A stretch of DNA of 11,910 nucleotides from Spirochaeta sp. (GTDB lineage Bacteria; Spirochaetota; Spirochaetia; Spirochaetales_E; Spirochaetaceae_B). Each line of letters opens with the position of its first letter. Within the stretch, counting starts at the first letter, position 1. The stretch covers positions 1-11,910 of the forward strand of contig JAUUYD010000027.1 in assembly GCA_030590585.1 (NCBI GenBank). Direction: 5' to 3'. A program made the position numbers and the translations under genes. Shown one piece after another: positions 6,316 through 11,910 of this stretch. Below the pieces are notes generated by a model. It searched no databases. It had not been told where the DNA came from and saw nothing but the letters and a program-made list of their open reading frames with translations.

Positions 6316-8027
6316 GAATCCTCCCAGATATCGATGGTGTATCGATATCCCTGTTCGGTAAGGAATCGTTGACGGTTGGCGGCAAAGTCCTCTTCAACGG
6401 TTCCCCTAGATACAAGTGAATAAAACCAGGAATCTTTTTCTTTGGGCCTGAGGATACGTCCCAGGCGCTGGGCTTCCTCCTGCCGTGAACCAAAGGATCC
6501 TGAAAGCTGTATGGCGACAGAGGCATCCGGCAGGTCAATGGCGAAATTAGCAACCTTGGAAACAACTATCACCCGTTCTTTCCCTTTACGAAAATCACCG
6601 TAGATTCTGTCACGTTCAGCATTGGGTGTTTTACCTGTAATAATTGGTACTTTCAACTTATCAGCGATTTTCTCAAGCTGTGAAATGTACTGCCCGATTA
6701 CCAGAATCTGGTCCTCGTGTCTGTTTTTTACAAGCTGAAGTGCAATCTCAATTTTTCTTGGATTCTCAGCAGCCAATCTGATCTTTCTGCGTTTCTCGGC
6801 AATGGCATAAGGAATCCGCGACTCTTTCGGCAGGTTGATACGAATTTCCCGGCAGCGGGCTTCGGCAATCCACCCAAGTGCTTCCAATTCTTTCCATGGT
6901 ATATCAAAACGTTTTGGACCCACCAGAGAGAATACATCCCGTTCAGCTCCATCCTCACGTATAAGTGTTGCGGTGAGGCCAATTCGTCTAACGGATTGAA
7001 TCTCGGCAGTTACCCGGAATACCGGTGCCGGCAGCAGATGTACCTCGTCATAGATAATCAGGCCCCATGAGTGCTTTCTGAACAGATCGAAGTGCGGAAA
7101 AGGGCTGATTTTGTTTTTCCGCCAGGTTAATACCTGGTATGTGGCAACAGTAACAGCTGCCACTTCTTTTCGATCACCGGTGTACTCGCCGATTTGTTCC
7201 GGCTCGAGGTAGGTTTTATCCAGTAATTCATTTCGCCATTGATGAACAGCTGCTACATTCGTTGTTAAAATGAGGGTGTGAGTGGCCAATTCGGCCATGG
7301 CACTGATACCGACAACAGTTTTTCCCGATCCGCATGGCATTACGACTGTACCGAATCCTGTTCCGGGTTCCCCGTTGCCGATGAAGGATCGAACGGCACT
7401 GGCCTGGTAATCCCGTATCGAAAATGGTTTTCCATCAAGGGATATCTCCCTTAAGCGAATCTCCAGCGGATCACCATCTTTGAGGGGGGCCAGGTCAACA
7501 ATCGGGAATCCTATTCGTATCAACTCGGCTTTGATTGTTCCCCGGTCCACCAATCGAACCAGGAATCCATCTCTGTCGGGTGTAAGCCATTTGGCCAGGG
7601 TTTTCCTGGCCCTGAGCTCCTCCAGAACAGCAGTATCATCCACCTCAAGGCGGAGCCACATTTCGGAATCCGTGAGTACAGAGTCTTCTGGAACAGCTCC
7701 CTCCGGAAGCTCCAATTCTACTTTTACAAGCCGAAGTTTTCCCCAGCGTGAGAGAATGTCATGGATTTGAGTTATGATATTTTCCGGAACCGGGTATCGG
7801 CTCCATCGGTTCAGAGATGTCTCAATCTCATCACTGAACCATCCCGCACCTGCAGCGTTCCACAGGGACAAAGGTGAAATCCTGTAGGTGTGAATGTGTT
7901 CCGGTGATTTTTCAAGTTCGGCATATGCGCTGATTTCCCCACGGGATTTCTCAAAGGAATCATCGTGAACATCGAGGAGTAGGGATCCGTCGCCCTGGAC
8001 TATAAGTGGTTTGCTGTCTGAACTCAT
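6312..8027 (-). CDS. XPB/Rad25 (ERCC3)-like superfamily 2 DNA helicase
   Basis: This would be an ATP-dependent 3'-5' DNA helicase/translocase of the XPB family, acting on DNA damage or transcription bubbles. From the ATG at 8027 it has 571 residues. The N-terminal part (about 1-185) includes the family block ELEKSPEHIHTYRISPLSLW, seen in bacterial XPBs. The core follows: RDYQ near 205, Walker A PCGSGKT at 231-237, LTTNVAAVHQW near 254, DEVH at 327-330, TATLIRED near 352-359 containing the XPB-specific RED motif, and QRLGRILRP at 520-528. All motor residues look intact. A TTG at 8108 would extend the frame by 27 residues, but family proteins begin close to SKPLIVQGD, so ATG 8027 is preferred. 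No clear Shine-Dalgarno site precedes it. It heads an operon with its partner gene and is divergent from the chemoreceptor gene. Confidence 0.94.
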   Translation of the reverse strand: MSSDSKPLIVQGDGSLLLDVHDDSFEKSRGEISAYAELEKSPEHIHTYRISPLSLWNAAGAGWFSDEIETSLNRWSRYPVPENIITQIHDILSRWGKLRLVKVELELPEGAVPEDSVLTDSEMWLRLEVDDTAVLEELRARKTLAKWLTPDRDGFLVRLVDRGTIKAELIRIGFPIVDLAPLKDGDPLEIRLREISLDGKPFSIRDYQASAVRSFIGNGEPGTGFGTVVMPCGSGKTVVGISAMAELATHTLILTTNVAAVHQWRNELLDKTYLEPEQIGEYTGDRKEVAAVTVATYQVLTWRKNKISPFPHFDLFRKHSWGLIIYDEVHLLPAPVFRVTAEIQSVRRIGLTATLIREDGAERDVFSLVGPKRFDIPWKELEALGWIAEARCREIRINLPKESRIPYAIAEKRRKIRLAAENPRKIEIALQLVKNRHEDQILVIGQYISQLEKIADKLKVPIITGKTPNAERDRIYGDFRKGKERVIVVSKVANFAIDLPDASVAIQLSGSFGSRQEEAQRLGRILRPKEKDSWFYSLVSRGTVEEDFAANRQRFLTEQGYRYTIDIWEDS

Positions 8028-8074
8028 GGACCCGACAGTGTATCGGGATTTGGGGTGTAACGGCAACGGGATGA

Positions 8075-8102
8075 TTGACACAAAATACAAAGGCAGTAGG
8101 AT
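8075..8102 (+). promoter_or_regulatory. Likely sigma-70 promoter of the chemoreceptor operon
   Basis: A perfect TTGACA (8075-8080) is followed after 16 bases by TAGGAT (8097-8102), which matches four of six -10 bases. Transcription would begin near 8109, just ahead of the GGAGG ribosome site at 8111-8115, so the leader would be only about 15 bases. It sits in the 96-base divergent gap with the XPB gene. No sigma-28 type element typical of flagellar genes was seen. Confidence 0.5.
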
Positions 8103-8123
8103 AGTCAACCGGAGGCATCCTTT

Positions 8124-10121
8124 ATGAGCATTCGTTTACGCCTGATTGGTCTCGTTGTTATTACGAATCTGTTTTTGATTCTATCCCTTGTGTATGTGAA
8201 TATTCAGAGCAGCAGGATTAATGCGGTAAGGGATGAACAGGCATTGCTTGGCAAAATGCAGCAGGCGCTTAATGCCGAAAGCAGCGGTCTCATGAATTAT
8301 ATACTCTCATCGTTCAACAAAAGCATTGATGAGTATCATGTTCTTTCAGAGACCACTACTGAGACTTTCAAGCTTGGTAAGGAAAACATTGTAATTCTGC
8401 CCGGGTTGAACGGCACCATATCATCAGCACTTGATTCTGTTTTTCGGCTGAACGATCTGATGATGGAACGGCGAATAGACCATACCGCGAGCGCGGAAAG
8501 GTTCTGGCAGACAGCGATGGAAACCTATCCATATATCAGTAATGTACCTTTCTCCCGAATCGTTATTGATGAAACATATCGGCGTCGATCCACAGCTCAA
8601 CTCATGGATGCTGCCGCGGATTTTATCTCATCCCAGGCAGTTCTTCATAACACAATCGTGTCAAATGTCGAGATACTGAATCAGCAGGTGGATTTAATAG
8701 ATTCCGCAATCAGAAAAATATCTCAGAGACAGGCTCTTGTTATGAATCTGAGTATCCTCGGTGTCATCATTTTATCAGCCATACTATCCTCGCTGATAAT
8801 TCAAGTGATCATAAAAAAAATCAAAATACTTCTGGATGATATTGCCGTTCTGTCCACAGGTGATTTGACCGTCCGGACCGTTGAATCCGGAAAGGATGAA
8901 CTCAGCCGGCTCGGCAGTAATCTGAATGGATTTATCGAAAACCTTGTGGAAACCCTTGGGGCCATCCAGGCCGGATCCAATTCCAATACTCAGGCAAGGA
9001 AAAATCTCCTGAACGTGGTAGAAGATTCTGCTGGCTCGGTTATAGAAGGAGAACGCAATGTCGAATCGATTCTGGAACTTACCAGATCTCTGGATCAAAA
9101 TGTCAGGGAATCTGCTGAAACCGCTGATTTGATTGTCAACAGAGTAGAAAGTTTTGCTGAGATGGTGCAGTCCCAGGTTACCATGGTGGAGGAATCCACT
9201 GCCGCAACAACAGAAATAATTGCATCTCTTTCCAATATGTCAAAAGTTGTTGGAGGCAACCGTGATGCCGCCGCAAGACTTGAATCAGTCGCCCTGGAAG
9301 GCAGTGAAATCATCGAGGAGACAGGACATATCATCCAAAGAGTGAGTAACCATGTAAATACCATTCAGGAGATGGCCGATGTCATCAAGGGTGTTGCTGA
9401 TCAAACCAACCTTCTGGCCATGAATGCGGCAATCGAGGCGGCCCATGCCGGTGATGCCGGCAGAGGGTTCAGCGTTGTTGCCGATGAAATCAGGAAATTG
9501 GCGGAAAAAACAGCAGAAAATTCCTATGTCATCAGTGAGAATCTTCGAGCGATTATCAGTGATATCAACAGTGCAGGTGAATCCAGCAACCAGACAATCT
9601 CGTCCTTTAATCAGATTGATATGGAAATAAAAGGTGTTATCAGCAGAACCGCTGAAGTTGCATCAAGTATCGAAGAACTCAGTCAGGGCGGCGGTCAGGT
9701 TATGGAAGCTATGAATGAGCTGCAGGACTACACCAACAGTGTAAAAGAAAGCACGATGGATATCTCTGAGAATATTCATTCGGTAAGGGGATCAGTTGCA
9801 TCAGCATCGAATGTATCACATCAGCTTAGTTCCGGAAGTGAGGAAATCCGTATCGGGATGTCGGTAATTCGTGAAAGTTCGGAACGTACACGGGAAGTGG
9901 CAGAGAGTATTAAAGTCATCAGCCTCGACCTTGATACTGCTGTTCAGCAGTTTAAAATTGAGAGCCCCACCCCCGTTTCAGGTATTGAACAACAAAATGT
10001 GGGTGATGCTCCCGCACTTTTTATAGAGGATGAAGCGGCGGTTACCATAAGTGATGGAGACTGGCCGGGTAAAGACCAACTGACCATTGTTGATGCTGAT
10101 GGCCGGCCGGATATTTCGTGA
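8124..10121 (+). CDS. Methyl-accepting chemotaxis protein (transmembrane chemoreceptor)
   Basis: This 665-residue inner-membrane receptor would sense a ligand outside the cytoplasm and control the CheA kinase. It has TM1 at about 7-26, an extracytoplasmic mostly helical domain (27-205) that I cannot assign to a ligand class, and TM2 at about 206-230. A HAMP-like segment follows at 231-283 ([13 protein letters not shown]). A long coiled-coil signalling domain comes next, with the conserved hairpin tip at about 421-450 ([20 protein letters not shown], then [17 protein letters not shown]). Glutamate pairs at 356-357 ([10 protein letters not shown]) and 517-518 ([10 protein letters not shown]) are good methylation-site candidates in the two facing helices. 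A tail of some 55 acidic residues follows the coiled coil, and it has no CheR-binding pentapeptide. The start has GGAGG eight bases upstream and a promoter before it. The stop overlaps the next gene as GTGA. Confidence 0.95.
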   Translation: MSIRLRLIGLVVITNLFLILSLVYVNIQSSRINAVRDEQALLGKMQQALNAESSGLMNYILSSFNKSIDEYHVLSETTTETFKLGKENIVILPGLNGTISSALDSVFRLNDLMMERRIDHTASAERFWQTAMETYPYISNVPFSRIVIDETYRRRSTAQLMDAAADFISSQAVLHNTIVSNVEILNQQVDLIDSAIRKISQRQALVMNLSILGVIILSAILSSLIIQVIIKKIKILLDDIAVLSTGDLTVRTVESGKDELSRLGSNLNGFIENLVETLGAIQAGSNSNTQARKNLLNVVEDSAGSVIEGERNVESILELTRSLDQNVRESAETADLIVNRVESFAEMVQSQVTMVEESTAATTEIIASLSNMSKVVGGNRDAAARLESVALEGSEIIEETGHIIQRVSNHVNTIQEMADVIKGVADQTNLLAMNAAIEAAHAGDAGRGFSVVADEIRKLAEKTAENSYVISENLRAIISDINSAGESSNQTISSFNQIDMEIKGVISRTAEVASSIEELSQGGGQVMEAMNELQDYTNSVKESTMDISENIHSVRGSVASASNVSHQLSSGSEEIRIGMSVIRESSERTREVAESIKVISLDLDTAVQQFKIESPTPVSGIEQQNVGDAPALFIEDEAAVTISDGDWPGKDQLTIVDADGRPDIS

Positions 10122-10864
10122 AGACAGTATTGATTATCGGGCATCGCGGTGCACCGGAGAAGGCTGTAGAAAATACTGAGTCTTCCTTCAGGGCAGCTCT
10201 TGAGGCCGGTGCCTCGATTATCGAAACAGATGTCCGCCTTAGTTCTGATGGGCATATAGTTGTTGCACATGATTCCGATTTCTCAAGTTTCGGCGGGCCT
10301 GTCAAGCCCATCATACGGTGTATCAGATCTGAATTGGAGAGAGTTGTTCTTCATCATAAATCAGGCAGTACTGAAAAACCTCTTTTCATGGATGATGCCC
10401 TGAAACTGTTTCCGGACACCTGTTTCAGTGTTGATCTGAAAGATTCCGGTACGGCTGTTATCAGGGCCTGGTCTGCCCTCCTTAAAAAAAGTAAATCTTT
10501 CCATCGCTGCCGTACTGCCTCTTTCAGGGACAGGACTCTGCGGATATTTAAGCGTATGAATCCGGGGGCTGCAGTTTCGGTGGCACGTCTCAACGCTGCC
10601 TGGCTGCTGCTGACGACAATACTGGGATGTCCCAGGTCTCCCGGGGAAGGTGAGGGGGTTTTACAGCTTCCTGAAACAGCAGGCCCCCTGCGAATCCTTA
10701 CTCCCGAACGTATTGCCGGATGGCAGAAAAAAGGCTGGAAAGTTCAGGTTTGGACAGTTGATAGTGAAGAAGATATGAGGCGTTTCGTCAGATGGGGTAT
10801 TGACGGTATAATCACAAATAAACCATATCTTTTGAAGGAAGTTCTGGATTCATACGGAACTTAG
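10118..10864 (+). CDS. Glycerophosphodiester phosphodiesterase, cytosolic
   Basis: The 248-residue product belongs to the GDPD family, which hydrolyses glycerophosphodiesters to glycerol-3-phosphate and an alcohol. There is no signal peptide or membrane segment, so it is UgpQ-like rather than periplasmic GlpQ-like. Family motifs are H9-R10-G11 with VENT at 17-20, the metal ligands E36 and D38 in ETDVR, and H51-D52 in VVAHD. SVDLKD follows at 104-109, where aspartate stands at the position often held by glutamate. The C-terminal signature [19 protein letters not shown] ends in DGIITNKP. The loop after HRG is short. The GTG start overlaps the chemoreceptor stop (GTGA) with only a weak GGA upstream, so translation probably depends on reinitiation. 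Substrate specificity cannot be read from the sequence. Confidence 0.9.
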   Translation: MKTVLIIGHRGAPEKAVENTESSFRAALEAGASIIETDVRLSSDGHIVVAHDSDFSSFGGPVKPIIRCIRSELERVVLHHKSGSTEKPLFMDDALKLFPDTCFSVDLKDSGTAVIRAWSALLKKSKSFHRCRTASFRDRTLRIFKRMNPGAAVSVARLNAAWLLLTTILGCPRSPGEGEGVLQLPETAGPLRILTPERIAGWQKKGWKVQVWTVDSEEDMRRFVRWGIDGIITNKPYLLKEVLDSYGT

Positions 10865-10867
10865 GGA
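10863..10867 (+). promoter_or_regulatory. Ribosome binding site supporting a TTG start for the PIN-PhoH gene
   Basis: AGGGA lies six bases before TTG at 10874 and includes the last two bases of the phosphodiesterase stop codon. No in-frame ATG or GTG exists near the start of the PIN domain, which begins only a few residues after the TTG. Confidence 0.6.
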
Positions 10868-10873
10868 CTTGAA

Positions 10874-11910
10874 TTGAAACATCACGAAAAAACTTTTGTC
10901 ATTGATACCAATGTACTTATTCATCGTCCTGATGCTTTTATATCTTTCAGGGACGCCCTGGTCATCATCCCTCTGTGGGTTTTTGAAGAACTGGACAAGT
11001 TGAAGAGAGACCACGCCGGCCGTGGGCGAAGCGCCCGTCAAGCCATTCGTTATATCAATGAGTTTTCGAAAAAGGGCAGCCTTCAAACCGGGGTGAAATT
11101 ACCATCAGGGGGTACCTTGAAAGTGGGATTGGCACAGGATGCCAAGGTTCCCAAAGAACTCTCTCTTGATAAAATGGACAATAAAATTATTCTCTGTGCC
11201 CTTTCCCTCATGCAGTCAGGCCATGATGTTTTCTTTGTCTCAAAGGACATCAATGCCCGGATTAAAGCTGCGGTGCTGGGGTTAAAGGCTGTCGATTATG
11301 AAAAAAATAACGTTAGCATGGAATTTCTATACGAAGGAGTTGCTGAGAGTTCCATCAGTGAGGAGAGTTTTAATGCTTTCCAAGACTCCGGTACAATAAA
11401 ATGGGAAGGCCGTTCCCTGATGCCGAATGAGTATGTACTGTTCAAACCGGAGAAAGATGATAAAAAAACCATACATATCGGTAGACAGGAGGGGGGGGAG
11501 GGGTTCCTGAAGTATGTTGAATCCTGGCAGGAACCGGTGATGGGAATAAAACCCCTTAATGTCAAACAAAGGGTTGCATTCGATCTTCTGCTGGATGATT
11601 CCATACCTCTGGTAACCCTTGTTGGAAAGGCGGGAACCGGGAAAACCCTTCTGGCCATGGCTGCGGCACTGAAGAAAACCATGGAGGATAAACAATATTC
11701 CAGAGTTCTGGTAAGCAGACCAATTATTCCCATGGGGCAGGATCTGGGGTATCTACCCGGTCAGAAACAGGCAAAAATGTCTCATTGGATGCAGCCGGTG
11801 TTCGATAATCTTGAATATATTATTGAATCTGCGAAACAGCAGAATCTTAAGAGTATTGATCAGCTTATTAACAATAAAATAATGGAAATTGAAGCGATAA
11901 CTTACATACG
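10874..11910 (+). CDS. PIN domain-PhoH family ATPase, N-terminal 345 residues (partial)
   Basis: This is a PhoH2-type protein with a PIN nuclease-like domain fused to a PhoH ATPase, a class linked to RNA unwinding and cleavage. The reading frame is open to the right edge. The PIN domain (about 1-150) begins TFVIDTNVLIHRPDAF, with acidic D11, E39 in VFEELDKLK and D125 in VSKDINARIK, as expected for metal binding. A linker of about 80 residues follows. The PhoH part starts near 230 with NVKQRVAFDLL, then Walker A GKAGTGKT at 251-258, then SRPIIPMGQDLGYLPG, all standard for the family. The Walker B and C-terminal parts lie outside the window. The TTG start at 10874 is supported by AGGGA. It is nine bases after the phosphodiesterase stop, so the two are likely on one transcript with the chemoreceptor. 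The linker contains a G8 run. Confidence 0.93.
   Translation, partial: MKHHEKTFVIDTNVLIHRPDAFISFRDALVIIPLWVFEELDKLKRDHAGRGRSARQAIRYINEFSKKGSLQTGVKLPSGGTLKVGLAQDAKVPKELSLDKMDNKIILCALSLMQSGHDVFFVSKDINARIKAAVLGLKAVDYEKNNVSMEFLYEGVAESSISEESFNAFQDSGTIKWEGRSLMPNEYVLFKPEKDDKKTIHIGRQEGGEGFLKYVESWQEPVMGIKPLNVKQRVAFDLLLDDSIPLVTLVGKAGTGKTLLAMAAALKKTMEDKQYSRVLVSRPIIPMGQDLGYLPGQKQAKMSHWMQPVFDNLEYIIESAKQQNLKSIDQLINNKIMEIEAITYI

Noticed and set aside
8028..8108. A 27-residue N-terminal extension of XPB from TTG at 8108, with a hydrophobic stretch like a signal sequence.
   Set aside because: Family members begin near SKPLIVQGD, a cytosolic helicase would not be exported, and the extension runs into the chemoreceptor promoter.

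Overview
The window is about 11.9 kb of gene-dense bacterial chromosome of moderate G+C with strong Shine-Dalgarno sites. The gene mix suggests an anaerobic, motile, free-living bacterium, and a spirochaete is my best guess. The mix is pyruvate:ferredoxin oxidoreductase, a chemoreceptor, a PilZ protein, a fused AroD-AroE and an XPB-type helicase with its partner. This lineage call is inference from gene content, not from a marker gene. No rRNA, tRNA, CRISPR array, insertion sequence or phage gene was seen.

Layout. (1) Positions 1-2066, minus strand: a PilZ-domain gene followed by the 5' part of a pyruvate:ferredoxin oxidoreductase gene that runs off the left edge. A possible promoter for the latter overlaps the PilZ stop codon. 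(2) Positions 2152-4136, plus strand: a small exported protein with two BamE-like halves, coupled by a GTGA overlap to a bifunctional 3-dehydroquinate dehydratase/shikimate dehydrogenase (two shikimate-pathway steps on one chain). (3) Positions 8027-4126, minus strand: an XPB/Rad25-like DNA helicase, then (ATGA overlap) a large helicase-associated protein, then a 45-residue single-pass membrane ORF that is not obvious at first sight and overlaps the end of aroDE tail to tail. (4) Positions 8124-11910, plus strand: a methyl-accepting chemotaxis protein, then (GTGA overlap) a cytosolic glycerophosphodiester phosphodiesterase, then 9 bases later a PIN-PhoH ATPase starting at TTG and cut by the right edge. 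A consensus-like sigma-70 promoter lies just before the chemoreceptor.

The four transcription blocks meet in two divergent junctions (about 2067-2151 and 8028-8123) and one convergent junction (about 4126-4136). No intergenic stretch exceeds 300 bases. The parts least explained by known biology are the helicase/partner/small-membrane-protein cassette, and the mixed operons that join sensing, lipid-headgroup hydrolysis and RNA-type nuclease functions.
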